A stretch of 64,000 bases of DNA from Cynocephalus volans (GCF_027409185.1 NC_084461.1:157228001-157292000), one strand, 5' to 3'; counted from the stretch's first letter, positions 12,691-25,090 are shown. The notes: generated by a model not told the origin, from the sequence alone. Numbers and translations: made by a program.

Positions 12691-13140
12691 TTTGGAAGAT
12701 ATTTTAACTTTATGACACAGTTTATTATAAATTAACGTTCAGAAACTGCTTGAGACAACTCAAAATAAAAACAAGCCAATTTTCAGGCTAAAAAACACAA
12801 AAACAAAAACAGGTGATCAGGAAAAGAAATGGAAATGGAAAGGACAATAGATCTGAGGATCATTCAAGATGTAAAAACTAAAGCTTGGGGTGATTAGGCG
12901 TAAATGATGAGAAGAGGAAAGAGTTAAAGATAATCCTGAGCTTTACAGCATGGGGCAAATGAATGGTTCTACCATTAAATGAGATAAAAAATACAGAAGA
13001 GAAGGAAATTTGGAGGAAAAACAATGACTTAGTTCACTGCCTACTGGATGTGACCTACAGGCAGGAGGAAAACTCCAATAAACAAACAGAAACAATAGGG
13101 AACAAAGAAGAGAGATTAAGATCTACGGAAGCTCTGCCCA
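12691..13140. other. Intron 2 DNA, nothing recognised
   Basis: A/T-rich sequence with no open frame of interest and no repeat I can name. The open frame at 12963-13175 has no recognisable motif. Confidence 0.4.
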
Positions 13141-13143
13141 ATA

Positions 13144-13500
13144 AAGCTTTCCACAATGATGGAAATGTTCTATAGCTGTGCTGTCTAACGCAACAGACAT
13201 TAGCCTCATGTGGCTTTGATCACTTGAATGTGACTAGTGCAATAGAGGAACTGATTTTTATTTTTAGCCTACATTTTTTTTTTTTTTTTTTTTTGTCTTT
13301 TTGTGACCGGCTGCACGTCACCGCACCGGCCATCCTTATATAGGATCCGAACCCGCGGCGGGAGCACTGCTGCGCTCCCAGCGCCACACTCTCCCGAGTG
13401 CGCCACGGGGTCAGCCCTGATTTTTATTTTTAATTAATTTTAATTTAATAGCTACAGGTGGCTAGTTACTACTATATTGGACATAACACATCTAGAAATT
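13144..13500. mobile_element. hAT-Charlie-like MITE, split by a SINE
   Basis: The two halves (13144-13266 and 13433-13500) contain CATGTGGCTTTGATCACTTG and a matching inverted CAGGTGGCTAGTTACTAC-like end. This resembles the ancient mammalian MER5-type hAT elements. The SINE at 13267-13417 interrupts it. The family assignment is from memory of consensus shape. Confidence 0.5.
13267..13417 (-). mobile_element. CYN-type SINE, variant with shortened second unit
   Basis: Minus-strand SINE whose first unit has the variant centre GGCGCTGGGAGC rather than GTGCTGATAACACC. Its second tRNA-like unit is cut short before the poly(A). The duplication TGATTTTTATTTTTA lies at 13252-13266 and 13418-13432. 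The same variant occurs at 44849-44983. Confidence 0.88.
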
Positions 13501-13817
13501 TAGCAGCATTCACATTTTCCTTCTCTCACTTTCCAAACACATGAAATTTAAGATTTACATTTGATTTAGATGACTCAAATAGTTCTAAAATATTACCCTG
13601 AGTTAATATATTACAAAACTGAAGAACTATGATCCATCCTCAGCCAAAAAGCATGATTACTTCCTTTTAAGTAATTCTTAATTCCATTTGTAAACCAAAA
13701 TGAAACAGTAAAAACTGCATGGTTTTGGCAAGATGACATTAAGACACAGTCACAAAACAAACACCATCCATGGGTAAAGAGGTCTAGTTTGAGAGCTCCA
13801 CTATTCAGAATACTGAC

Positions 13818-13964
13818 CTCTCCATCACTATCAGATATCACAATGAATGCATCCTCAAGTTTACGTTTCCTCTTCACACTGACAGAACTGGTAGTTTCCG
13901 CATCCTTCTTCTCCTGGTTCTGAGATTCAGAGGTTTCTTTTACTTTTTTCTTTTTCCGTGGCAT
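13818..13964 (-). CDS. UIMC1: UIMC1 (RAP80) coding exon 2, first 49 codons
   Basis: RAP80 binds K63-linked ubiquitin and SUMO at DNA double-strand breaks and recruits the BRCA1-A complex (Abraxas, BRCC36, BABAM1/2) in the nucleus. This exon encodes the first 49 residues, starting MPRKKKKVKE. It has the basic KRKRKLED stretch and the SUMO-interacting core FIVISDSDGE (residues 40-49). The exon spans 13818-13972, with 8 nt of 5' UTR. The acceptor TATTTCAG ends just upstream on the minus strand, and the donor GAG|GTCAGT follows. It ends in phase 0. The ubiquitin-interacting motifs, Abraxas-binding region and zinc fingers are in later exons beyond base 1. From memory the human protein has a few substitutions here (e.g. 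Arg for Lys at position 4). The intact splice sites argue against a processed copy. Confidence 0.93.
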
Positions 13965-13972
13965 CCTTTTGT
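13965..13972 (-). other. UIMC1: UIMC1 5' UTR part of exon 2 and splice acceptor
   Basis: Eight transcribed bases precede the ATG. They follow an AG acceptor (13973-13974) and a pyrimidine-rich tract on the minus strand. The donor side of the exon is the GT at 13816-13817. Confidence 0.85.
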
Positions 13973-14460
13973 CTGAAATACAAGGAAAACTACTCAAAGT
14001 ATAAGTTTTCTGGAAGCTATTCAAATTGGCCATCATGTAAAAGAAAAAGATATTCACCTAACAGAAGTAAAACAGGATTTCTGAACTTTTCCACTACTCA
14101 TTAAAAATCGTATTTTTGTTCTATAGAGGAAAAATACATATAAATACATAAATCTTATATCCATGGTAAAATTTCAATAGCAGTAATACTAGTTCCTTAC
14201 ACATTAACTTAGACAACTGGTTTTCTTTACTCCATATTATAATTTACCTAAAAGACTTTTTTAAAATACTAATGCCTCAATCTGATAAGGGGCATCTACA
14301 AAAAAACCCACAGCTAATAAGTAAATATCATATTTAAAGGTAAAAGATTGAATGCTTTCTCCTTAAGACAAGGAGCAAGACAAGAATACCTGTTTTCATC
14401 ACTGAGCATTACACTGGAGATTCTAGGCAGGTCAATTATGCAAGAAAAAATAAAAGACAT

Positions 14461-14574
14461 AAGAGGGCTGGCCAATTAGCTCCTTTAGGAGAATATGATG
14501 CTGGTAACACCAAGGTCATGGGTTCAGATCACCTTAGTGGCCAACCACCACAAAAAAAAAAAAAAAAAAGATAG
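14461..14574 (+). mobile_element. CYN-type SINE monomer
   Basis: A single tRNA-like unit (GGCTGGCCAATTAGCTCC, B box GGGTTCAGATC) with a poly(A) tail. The duplication AAAAGACAT lies at 14452-14460 and 14575-14583, inside L1 ORF2. Confidence 0.88.
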
Positions 14575-14893
14575 AAAAGACATTCAAACTGGAAAGGAAA
14601 AAGTAAAACTATCACCATTTACAGATGGCATGATTAAAAAAAGACACTAAGAAATCCACTAAAAAACTATTATAACTAACAAACAAGTTCATCAAGGTTG
14701 CAGGATACAGGGTCAATATACAAAAACCAATTGCATTGCTACATATACTAGTAATAAACACTCCAAAATGAAATTTCAAAACTTTCATTTCTAATAGCAT
14801 TGAAAATTTTAAAATCCTCAGGAATAAAATTAACAAAGGAAGTACAAGACATGGAACTGAAAACTCAATATAATGTTGAAAGAAATTAAGGGA

Positions 14894-15381
14894 AGGGCTG
14901 GCTGGTTAGCTTCCTCAGTGCATGGTGCTGATAAAGCCAAGGTCAAGGGTTAGGATACCCATACTGGCCAGCTGGGGAAAGGGGAAAGGGAAAAGGGGAA
15001 AGGGGAGGGGGAAGGGGAAAGGGGAGGGGGAGGGGGAAGGGGAGGGGGAAGGGGAAGGGGAAGGGGAAGGGGGAAGGGAAGGGGAAAGGGAAGGGGAAGG
15101 GGAAGGGGAAGGGGAAGGGAAGGGGAAGGGAAGGGGAAGGGAAGGGGAAGGGAAGGGGAAGGGAAGGGGAAGGGAAGGGAAGGGGAAGGGGAAGGGGAAG
15201 GGGAAGGGGAAGGGAAAGGGAAGGGAAGGGAAGGGAAGGGAAGGGAAGGGAAGGGAAGGGAAGGGAAGGGAAGGGAAGGGAAGGGAAGGGAAGGGAAGGG
15301 AAGGGAAGGGAAGGGAAGGGAAGGGAAGGGAAAGGAAGGGAAAGGAAAGGAAAGGAAAGGAAAGGAAAGGAAAGGAAAGGA
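14894..15381 (+). mobile_element. CYN-type SINE monomer with 400-bp polypurine tail
   Basis: A tRNA-like monomer (14894-14976) whose tail has become a G/A-only tract to 15381. The whole is bracketed by the exact duplication AGAAATTAAGGGA (14881-14893 and 15382-15394). The tract has zones: GGGGAA(A)-type units first, a long perfect GGGAA array at about 15204-15330, then AAAGG units at the end. It gives long open frames on both strands rich in Gly/Lys/Glu or Pro/Ser/Phe. These are repeat artefacts, not genes. Confidence 0.92.
14974..15381 (+). repeat. (GGGAA)n polypurine microsatellite
   Basis: About 400 bp without a pyrimidine apart from its edge. Runs of three or four G at regular spacing make G-quadruplex or triplex formation plausible. 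In UIMC1 mRNA sense it is a C/T tract inside intron 1. Confidence 0.95.
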
Positions 15382-16800
15382 AGAAATTAAGGGAGAGTGA
15401 AATAAATGTAAAGACCTCCAATGTTCATGAGTTAAACTTGATAGTTAATACAGCAATACTTTCCAAATTGCTCTCCAGATACAACATAATCCCTAATAAA
15501 ATCCCAGTTGGCTTTTTTTGTGGAAAGAGAGGAGCTGATCCTGAAATTCATATGAAAATGCAAGGGTCCCAAAATAGATAAAACAATCTTGGAAAAAAAG
15601 AACAAAGTTGAAGGACTCAAATATCCCAATTTCAAAACTTACTACAAAGCTACAGTTATCATAACAGTGTGGCACTGGCAAAAGGATATATATACAGATC
15701 AACAGAATAGAAATGATACTCTAGAAAATGCCCACACATTTACTGTCATCTGATTTTGGACAAGGGTGACAAAGTAACTCAATGGAGAAAGAATAGTCTT
15801 TTCAACCAATGATGCTAGGACAACTGGAAATCCACATACAAAAGAATGAAATTGGACCTTTGCCTCACCTAAAAGTTGCATGAAATGGATTAAAGACCTA
15901 AATGTAAGAACTCTTTAAGAGCAAACATAACCATAAATCTTTGTGACCTTGGATAGGCAATGGTTTGTTAAATTTGACAACAAAAACACAAGCAACAAAA
16001 GAAATAGAAAACTAGACTTCATCTAAATTAAAAACTTCTGTGCTCTAAACCATAACATCAAAAAGTGAAAAACAGAATGGGAAAAACAAATTTGCAAATA
16101 TCTATGTAACAAAGGAATTGCATCCAGTATATATAAAGAACTTTTGCAACTCAACAGGAAAAAAATAAATAACCCAGTTAAAAAAATGGGCAAAGGACTT
16201 GAATAGACATTTCTCCAAAGAAGATATACAAATGACCAGTAAGCACATGAAAAATGATGCTCAACATCACTAATCATTAGGGAAATGCAAATCAAAACCA
16301 TAATGAGATACCACTTCACACCCTATGATGGCTATTAAAAAAAAATAATGGAAAATAACAAGTGATGGTGAGGATGCAGAGAAACTAGAACCCTAATACA
16401 TTGTTAATGGAAATGTAAAATGGTGCAGCTACTGGGGGGGGGGCAAATTACTAATACACGCTACAACATGGATAGACTTTGAAAACATTATGTTAAGTGA
16501 AAGAAACCAGACAGAAAAGGCCCACATTATATGATTCCATTTATATGAAGCATCCAGAATAAGCAAATCTTAGAAAGCAGATTAGTAACTGCTAGGGGCA
16601 TGGGGAGGGGAAGGTATATGACTGCTTAACGACTGCAGGGTTTATTCTTGGGGTGATAAAAATGTTTTGGAACTACAGAGTGGTGATAGTGGAGCAACAC
16701 TGTGAATTTACTAAAAGCCACTAAACAATATACTTAGAAATGGTTAAAATGCAGGATTTTGTTATGCAAATTTTACCTCAATTTTTAAAAAGGGGCGACA

Positions 16801-17320
16801 GGGTCACCAGATGATTTTATTTTATAGCCAAAGCAGAGAATCACTGACTTAAATAATCACATATTTAAATAGAGCAACCTTAACTTTGTTACAAACTTCT
16901 CAAATCAACTATTCAATTACTCCTAAGGGAATTGTTAAATCTTACTATCAGATGGCAACTATACAATCCTTGCATTAAGGTTTTTCTACAAAAACATTTC
17001 AGGGAATAAAGATGCTAAACCAATGCTTCTAATTTAAAAAATCATTCCCTGTCATAAGAATAGATACACAAACACAAATAAGTTTCTTTTTCTGTTCTTA
17101 ATGCATATTTAAACGACAACTCTTGAATAGAAGAAATCACACAGAAATGATTAAAACATTAAACTACATACACATTTTTAACTTCTGTATTTAAATAAAC
17201 ACAGTTACAACAAAATTAAAGAAATACATAGCATATATGATACAGGATTAGCTAGCTAGCTATCATATAAAAACTACTTATAAGTTGATAATAAAACAAC
17301 ATCTCACTACATAATCGGAC
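16801..17320. other. Intron DNA, nothing recognised
   Basis: A/T-rich sequence without recognisable repeats or exons. Confidence 0.4.
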
Positions 17321-17321
17321 A

Positions 17322-17680
17322 TGAATGTCTGTGTCCCTCCAAAATTTGTATGTCGAAATCTAATCCCTAATTAGATAGGAGGTAGGGCCTTAGTAAAGTG
17401 ATTCGGTCATGAGGATGGAGCGCTCATGAATGGGATTTGTGTCTTTATAAAACAGGCCTGAGGGAGCTTCCTTGCCCCTTTTGCCATTCCACCATGTGAG
17501 AACAAAGCAAGAAGGCACTGTCTTTGAAGCAGAGAGCAAGCCCTCACCGGGCACCAAATCTGCTGCCACCCTGATCTTGGAATTCCCAGCCTTCAGAACT
17601 GTGAACATTAAATTTCTATTGTTTTTGAATTACTTGGTCTGAGGTATTTTGTTATAGCAGCAGAAACAGACTAAGACACT
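17322..17680 (+). mobile_element. MaLR LTR (MLT1/MST type)
   Basis: The sequence has the typical MaLR order: GTGTCCCTCCAAAATTTGTATG near the start, TTATAAAACAGGCC, CCACCATGTGAGAACA, TTCCCAGCCTTCAGAACTGTG and the terminal CAGACTAAGACA. It is a plus-strand solo LTR without internal sequence. Confidence 0.8.
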
Positions 17681-18520
17681 GTCAATTCACAAGGAAAAAA
17701 CCACATGAAATACAAATATATGGGAGTATTTAATCTATCAAATTGTCATTACACAAATTAAAACACAAATAGAATGACATATTTTTACTTCCTAAATTAA
17801 AACAAGTTAATTTTTATATTAATTCATAAGTAGCGGGGACAGTTTTCTAAACACCAAACTATAATAGAAACAGAAAACACCCACATACACAAAACTTTGA
17901 ATAAATGATGCCATATTTCTAATAAAAATAACTAGTCTTCACTTTTAATCACTCACCTTACCCCACCTTTTTAGATTCAGTTCTGCTACTGCCATAATGA
18001 AAACTACCCAAAGAAAACAAAACTCTTTGGGGAACAAGGGAGAAAGAGCAAAGAACCTGAGGGGAAAATATATGGAATTTGGCAAATTAAAAAGATAGAC
18101 AGATCCTAGAATAATACTTAGAGAACTGCTGGCCAAGGGACCTTAACCTGTCTATCCACAAGCCCTTAAAAGATCTATGGATTGACCTCAAGGGATTCAC
18201 AATCCCCTGAAACTGTGTGCAAAGCTGTCTTTTCTATATCTCCCTTGGGAAAAATTTTATAGCTTTCATCAAATTCTTAAAGGAGCTCAAGAGCCAAAAG
18301 AGTTTAGAACTACCAAGATTCTAGGTTAAACCCCTTCATTTTCAGAATCAACCAGGAGATGTAAATTGACATAAGCAGATTCCCAGTGTTTATTTTGTGT
18401 TTAATAAATATGTTTACATTGTATTATCCATGTATTTTCACTATTTCCTTTTTACATTTTGATTTTTTGTTTTCTAATACATATATATTATACGGATAAA
18501 CATAATTTATAAATAAATTG
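17681..18520. other. Intron DNA, no feature supported
   Basis: A/T-rich sequence. A degraded old repeat may lie at about 18130-18310 (a phrase like GGATTGACCTCAAGGGATTC), but I cannot assign a family. Confidence 0.35.
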
Positions 18521-18524
18521 ACAA

Positions 18525-19240
18525 TTAGCAAAAGCAAAGAAATGCTCAACATCATTAGCCATCAAGAAATTACAAATTAAACCCATGATAACATAATACT
18601 GTACATCCACTAGAACGGCTAAAATTAAAAATACAACACAAATGTGGGCAGGGATGTGTAATATAATGGATCACTCATACACCACTAATGGGAATGTAAA
18701 ATGATAAAACCACTTTGGAAAACGGTTTGGCAGTTTCTTAAAAATATATATATATACAAACCATACAAGCAAGTCATTCCTCTATTATTTATCCAATAGA
18801 AATGAAAACCTATCTCCACACAAAGACTCATACATGAATGTTCACAGCAGCTTTTTTCATCATGAAAAACACTAGAGAAAACCCAAATGTCCATCAACAG
18901 ATGAATAGACAACTTGTGGTTTACCCATACAACAGAATACTACTCAGGAATTACAGGATACAGGCAAAACATGGATGAATCTCAAAATCATTATGCTGAA
19001 TGAAAGGCACAAAGGGTATAGATCATATCATTCCATTTATATAAAATCCAAACTAAACCATAGTGACAAAAAGCAAATCATGGGTTGCCTAGGGTCACTA
19101 AGGAAGGAATGGACTAAAAAGAAGCATGAGGAATCTTTTCAGGGTGATGGAAGTATACTGTATCATGACTGTGGTGACAGTTTCATTAGTGTATATACAA
19201 CTAGAAAAACTCATCAAACTGTATACTTCAAATAAATGCA
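18525..19240 (+). mobile_element. Old L1 3' fragment
   Basis: It matches the ORF2 C-terminal region and 3' UTR seen in other L1 copies here (GAAATGCTCAACATCATTAG, then phrases such as CCATCAACAGATGAATAG). It is diverged, with stops. Confidence 0.7.
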
Positions 19241-19244
19241 ACAA

Positions 19245-19555
19245 TGTATTAGGGTTCCAGTTTCTCCACATCCTCACCAACACTTGTTATTTTCTGTTTT
19301 GTTTTGTTTTTTAATAGTCATCATAGTAGGTGTGGAATGATATCTCACTATGGTTTTGATTTGCATTTCTCTAATCACTAATGATGTTGAGCATCTTTTC
19401 ATGTGCTTACTGGTCATTTGTATATCTTCTTTGGAGAAATGTCTGTTCAAATCTTTTGCCCATTTTTTAATTGGGTTATTTGTCTTTTTCTTATTGAGTT
19501 GTAAGAGTTCTTTATATATTATGGGTGCAAGTCCTTATATATAAATTGTTTGGCT
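19245..19555 (-). mobile_element. L1 fragment, reverse orientation
   Basis: Minus-strand copy of the ORF2 C-terminal region. The plus strand reads ATTTGCATTTCTCTAATCAC and TTGCCCATTTTTTAATTGGG, which are complements of common L1 phrases. Confidence 0.8.
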
Positions 19556-19559
19556 ATAA

Positions 19560-20245
19560 AGTTAGTTGATAAGGAAAAACACAATGAGTTACCACTACAC
19601 ACCCACTGGCTTGGATAAAACTTAAAAGACTAAAATACTGAGTGCTGGCAAGGATTTAGAGCAGCTAGAACACTGATAACATTGCTGGTAAGGAATATAA
19701 AGTGGTATATAACCACTTTGGAAAACAGTTTGGCAGTTTCTTAATAAGTAAAATATAGACCTACTACGTGACCTAGCCATTCCACTCCTGGGGATTTATC
19801 CAAGAGAAATGAAGACGTGAATGCTCATAGCAGCCCTATTCTTAAGGACAAAAACTGGAAATAACCCACATATCCATCAACATGTGAATGGATAAACAAA
19901 TTGTAGAATATCCATACAATGAAAAATTATTCAACAACAAAAAGGAACAATGTACTGATGATGCATTCAATGCCACAGGGGAATCTCAAAAACACTATTG
20001 TGAGCAAAAGCAGCAATGCACAAAAGACTATATACCATATGATCCCATCTATATGAAACTCTAGAAGAAACTAATCTGACCAACAGTTAAAGGAAAACAA
20101 ACCAGCAAGTGCCTGGAGCCAGAATGAAAGAGGGACAGAAATGACTGGTAAAAGGCACAGGGGTAACTTTTGAGGTAATAGAAGTGGCCATATGTTGATT
20201 GTGGTGGTCATTATATAGGTGCATAACTTGATTAAAATTCAACAA
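19560..20245 (+). mobile_element. Old L1 3' fragment
   Basis: A diverged ORF2 C-terminus and 3' UTR (TTTGGAAAACAGTTTGGCAG; CCATCAACATGTGAATGGAT). Confidence 0.65.
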
Positions 20246-20249
20246 AGGA

Positions 20250-20955
20250 CTTCTGATTACTGACATGACAAAGTAAGGAGGTTGATAATCTTTTCTCAAT
20301 CTTTCTCAGAAAAGAAACTATAAAGCTGACCAAAACAGTCCAACCATTTTGGCACTTGAAAATTGGCTAAAAGAATACAACAAATGGAATTCGTTACTCA
20401 TGAAAACTGCTGAACTTTGATTTTAAAAAACCATAAGTCTCTCCCATTCACACCTAGGGATTCCCATATACCCTTTCTCCTTAGTTCAAATGATAGTTTA
20501 AACTATCAGCCCAGTAGTTCAACCTGCAGAGGGAAGAAAAGGAGTATCAACAATTTCACTGCCACAGCTGGAGGGGAGTAACTAGATTTGGTCCTTAGTC
20601 TCAGTCTATCATTCTTGGTCTATTTGAGTGGCCAGTAGTCTGTGATGGGTCTTAATTGAGGCAAGCAACAAACTAGAAGATGAGTCAAAAACTTATCAAG
20701 GTGTTCGAGGAACTAAGACAGCCACAGGAGGATTCATAAACTCTCCAAATATCCCAGACTGAACAGAGACCATTCAAATGCACAGCAGAGACCAGAGTAG
20801 TCCAAACGTCCTATGTAATACTGCTCAGCAGGGTCTGTGCACACACACACACACACACACAAACAAGAAATTTGAGAGCCCTGAAGAAAGTAAAAGGTGG
20901 GGCAGACTTGAAAGTTAGCACCCACCTTCCATCCTGTATGGAGCCAAGATGTCAT
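20250..20955. other. Unassigned intron DNA with a (CA)n tract
   Basis: It may be the 5' part of an old L1 (ATTACTGACATGACAAAG opening), but the match is weak. A perfect CA repeat lies at about 20839-20861. Confidence 0.35.
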
Positions 20956-20959
20956 CTTT

Positions 20960-21765
20960 GATCCTTTTGCCCACATTTTTCATATCCAATTCATTCTATG
21001 TCCTATTGATTTCACATCCTATGTATCTCCTTAACTTTCCCATTTCTGTCCATTTTCACCATCACCCTAGTCCAAGCTACCAACAACTTTCGTGTGTACA
21101 GCTATAAGAGTCTCTTAACTGGGTTTCTTACTTTAACCACTGTCTCCCTCCAAACTGCTCTACACACTGAAGCTGTTATCGTTTCAAACCACAAACCTTA
21201 ATTACTCCACTACTTAAAACACTTCAGTGACTTCCAACTGCTTTTACAGTTAAGACATTTTTGCTCTTAATATGTGCTACATTCACTTCCCCATACAAGC
21301 CAGACACCAGACACCAAAAAAAAAAAAAACATGGGCTACGTTGTACATCCTGTATTATCTAACCTCTTGCTAGATTCCTCTTCCTCTAAACTCTCCCTCA
21401 GTTCTTAAACTTCAGCCATACTCTTTTCTTGTCACAGGGCTTTTGTACATGTTCCTTACACTCCCCCAACATTCCCCTTCACCTACTTAATTCCTTGTCA
21501 TCCTTGAGATGCCAGCTCACTTATGATCTTTTCAGAGAAAAATTTTCCTTGACCCCCAAAAGCGGTCAAATATCTCTATTACACATTCTCAAAGTACCAT
21601 ATTATCACAGTTGTAATTATATATTCATTTGTGACTTTTAAGGAAATGTCTGTCTTTCCCAATAGACTATAGGCTTCAGAAAGGCAAGGATAATATAATC
21701 CCAGCACCTAGCACATTCCCTTGCAAATGACAGGTGATCAACAAATATTTATTAAATAAATAAAT
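20960..21765 (+). mobile_element. L2 LINE 3' end
   Basis: It follows the mammalian L2 3' consensus: CAGGGCTTTTGTACATGTTC, GAGATGCCAGCTCACTTATG, then AGCACCTAGCACATTCCC and a CAACAAATATTTATTAAATA end. It is ancient and inactive. Confidence 0.8.
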
Positions 21766-21979
21766 TATGCAAGCTTTAGAACAATTAAGTTAAGAGTAGT
21801 GAAATTATAAGTATTTTTCTCCTTTATTCAAACTTTCTATAAGTCTATGATCGTTTTATAATTTAAAAATAATATTCAAAGAAATCTTGCTGCATCTTAT
21901 TGTTTTCAGCATAAAAGTCCTATATGTGTTTTATTAGGTTTATACCCACAGTCTGGGGGTTTTTTTTAGTTACTGATTA

Positions 21980-24075
21980 AATAAGTGGAGCAATACCTTG
22001 GCCATGGATTGGAAGGCTCAACATAGTAAAGATGTCAATTCCCCTCAAATCAATCTTACATTTAGTGCAATTCCTATAAAAATCCCAGGAAGATTTTTTG
22101 TAGACACAGACAATCTTATTCTAAAATTTATATGGAAAGGCACAAGCCCTGGAACAACTTCAACATTCTTGACAAAGAAAAAGTGGGAGGAATTACTGTA
22201 CCTGATATTAAAATAGGCTTACTATCTAGCTACAGTAATCAAGATAGTGTGGTATTGGTGGAGGAATCGACACACAGATCCATGGAATGGAATAGAGGAC
22301 CCAGAAATAGACCAACATAAATATGCTCAAACTCATTTCTGACAAAGCTGCAAAAACCATTTGGCAGAAGAAACCTTCTCAACAAATAATGTTAGAGCAA
22401 GTGGACATCCACAGGCAAAAATGTAATGAATCTCGACCTAAACCTCACACTTTACACAAAATTAACTCAAGTTGAACCATATTAAAACCACTATGAGACA
22501 GCACTATATACCTATAATGGCTAGGATTAAAAAAAAGTCACAACACCAAATGCTGACAAAGTTGCAGAGAAACTGGATCATCACACATTGGAGGTAGGAA
22601 TGTTTACATCGACTCTGAAAACACTTTGGCAGTTTTTTTTAAAATGAAAAAAGGCAACTACCATATAACCCAGTGTTGAGGGTTAGAAATCTTGATTCTC
22701 ATTTGATTTTAGAATAGGGTTTTTAGGTAAATGCATGTATGGGACAAAAGTCTCTGGTCAGTGGGCCACAGCCTACAGATAGCTGGGCAACAGTCCATCT
22801 AATCAACTCTAATAACAGCTTAGGTATGGGATTGTATACTTTAATGATTTTAGAGCTAACAGGTGGTTGTCATACTGATCCTGTTAAGAGATTTTAAGAA
22901 TTGCTGAAGGGAAAGATGTGAAAAAAATGTTTGCTAGGGGCAAGTTGTCTGTTAGTGGAAACTTTGGAGATAATTAAATTTTATCATAAAAATGCAACTT
23001 TTGCTTAAGGAGAGGTTATACTTTAGATAATGAGTGCAGTCTGACCAACTTAGCTTTTCACTAATTGTACTTTGGAATGTCACATTGTTAATTTTACTGA
23101 TGTTACTCGTTTCCACTGTTTAAGCTATACTTAGCCATAGATAACTTTTGTAACACTGCCCATGTCTTTGTGTCCTTTTGTAATGCTTGAATCAACTGAT
23201 TTTTCTTGTGAAACTTCCTTGTCTTTACAATAAAAAATAGAAGCTAACTTTGAATCAGGGCTGTACCCAGTTTTCTCCTTCTAACAGGGGAGTTGGTGGG
23301 GTACAGTCCCTTCGGGCTTCTCATCGCATTCATGCTGCTTTGAGTTATCCTTTTACCATCTCCATTACACAGTGAGAAGTATAACTACCCAGCAATTGTA
23401 CTCCTAAGCATTTATCTCCCAAAAATAAAAATTTATGTTCACACAAAAATTTGTACATGAATGTTCATAGGAGCTTTATTCATAATAGCCAAAAACAGGA
23501 ATCAGCCCAGATGTCCTTCAACATGTGAATGGCTAAACAAATTGTAGTATACATATTGTGAAAGGTACTCAGAAATAAAAAGGAATGAGCTATTGATACA
23601 TGCAAAAACTCTGCTGACTCACCAGGAAAATACACTGAGCAAAAACAACAACAAAAGCCAATCCCAAAGTGTCACATGCTATATGATTCTATTTATAAAA
23701 CATTTTTGAAATGACAAAATTTTAGAAATGGACATGGGATTAATGGTTTAGTAATGAAGGAGGGGATGTACAGGAGGGAGGTGAATGTGGTCAGAAAAGA
23801 GAACCTTGTGGTGTTAGAACTCTTTTGACTGTGGTGGATACAAGAACCAATACAGGTGATAAAACTAACACACAACATATAAATAAGTAGAAGTAAATCT
23901 AAACACAATCAGTGGATGTACTAACATCAGTATCCTTGTTGTGTTATTAAATAATTTTGCAAATTGTTACCACTGGGTAAAACTGGGCAACAAAGACAAA
24001 AGGTTATTATTTCTTACAACTGCATATGAATCTACAATTATCTCAAATGAAAATTTCTATTAAAAAAATGCTTAG
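21980..24075 (+). mobile_element. L1 fragment split by an LTR
   Basis: Plus-strand ORF2 C-terminal region and 3' UTR at 21980-22673 and 23393-24075. The reading is continuous across the LTR at 22674-23386. The open piece at 21998-22216 is ORF2 text and is not intact. Confidence 0.75.
22674..23386 (+). mobile_element. Solo LTR, unassigned ERV family
   Basis: A 713-bp block beginning TGTTGAGGG. It is flanked by the 6-bp repeat ACCCAG (22668-22673 and 23387-23392), after which the L1 phrase resumes. An AATAAA signal lies near 23230. It has no open frame. The last 80 bp resemble the arms of the palindrome at 31387-31676. The 3' terminus is not a clean CA, so the exact end could be off by a base or two. 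Confidence 0.7.
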
Positions 24076-24150
24076 CTTACCAGCCATACACAGCAGGTTG
24101 AATTTGGCTTGTGGGCTGTAGTTTGCCAACCCCTAGCAAGGGGGTTGGCA
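24076..24150 (-). mobile_element. hAT-type MITE fragment
   Basis: It contains TGGCTTGTGGGCTGTAGTTT followed by GCCAACCCC, the complement of a common mammalian hAT end. It is short and only tentatively assigned. Confidence 0.5.
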
Positions 24151-24221
24151 AAAATTTTCAAGGCTATTTATGCTGATCTCAAATTTTTACACTTCAAAAC
24201 ATAATATTTATATCAAATACT

Positions 24222-24292
24222 CTCCAGTTGGTTAGAACACAGTCTTGGTAACATCAAGGTTCAGATTTCTGTACCTGCCAGCCACCAAGAAG
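24222..24292 (+). mobile_element. CYN-type SINE monomer fragment
   Basis: A degraded tRNA-like unit (TCCAGTTGGTTAGAACAC, then CTGCCAGCCACC). The start is missing. Confidence 0.7.
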
Positions 24293-24299
24293 AAAATTA

Positions 24300-25090
24300 A
24301 CACTCTCTTCCAGTGTCATTATCTGTTTTAAATTAAGGCCTAAACTTCTGGCTGAAATCAAAATATTCCAAAATATGAAAAATGTAAAAACAATTTGTCA
24401 TGAATGCACAAAGTCTGTTGACAGAAAATGGACAAATACAGTGTGCCTGTTATCCAGTCATCTAAAATATTCTCAGATACGAGTAAAATATTTCTATCAA
24501 GATCAGAAAGAAGTAGAGACACAAACAGTCTTAGGTACAATTTTGGTAGAATGGTAGAGCTTCAGTTAGCCTCTACAGGGTCCTTTACATTTCTCATCTC
24601 AATTGATTCTGTATCTTTAATTTCGAAAAGATTTCTAATATAAATTACTGAAGATTTTATATTGAGGTACCAAAACATTTCCTGGATACCACAAAATAAT
24701 AACTGGAGCAAAGGCTGGCTTCCATCATCTTCATAGTTAACATCAGTAAATACACACCATTTTCTATTTGATTTTGTCAGCTATGATAATAAGAGCTTGA
24801 TAATTCTACAACTCTGTTTACTGAAGAACATAGCTTTGATGGACGAAAATCTAACTACACCTGCGTAACCTCAAAATTCTAAATCTATCCCTTTCAACTC
24901 TCTATCTCTAGTTCAAACATGTTTGCTCCATCTCTTGCCCTTACCCTTCAGATATATTTCTTCCACTCATCTTCACTACATTTAAAGAGATCACTGACTC
25001 TGCAGCTTTAGCAGTAAATTTTCTTGAGATCAATGACTCCATCTTAATCACAAACTTAAATAGCTTAAATTTCCAAAGACAAAAATAAAT
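24300..25090. other. Intron DNA, nothing recognised
   Basis: Apparently unique or very old sequence. The open frames at 24375-24643 have no motif and overlap each other. Confidence 0.4.

Larger units (their letters stand above)
14240..16800 (+). mobile_element. Old L1 ORF2 to 3' end, with two SINE insertions
   Basis: Plus-strand ORF2 fragments run through the reverse transcriptase and C-terminal regions (14330-14460, 14584-14893, 15395-16320). The 3' UTR follows and ends near 16790. A run of about ten G sits at 16434. Two SINEs interrupt it, at 14461 and 14894. Many stops are present. Confidence 0.75.

Noticed and set aside
14915..15581. Long open frames (219 and 168 codons) rich in Gly/Lys/Glu or Pro/Ser
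   Set aside because: They are translations of the G/A microsatellite tail of a SINE, flanked by its target duplication.
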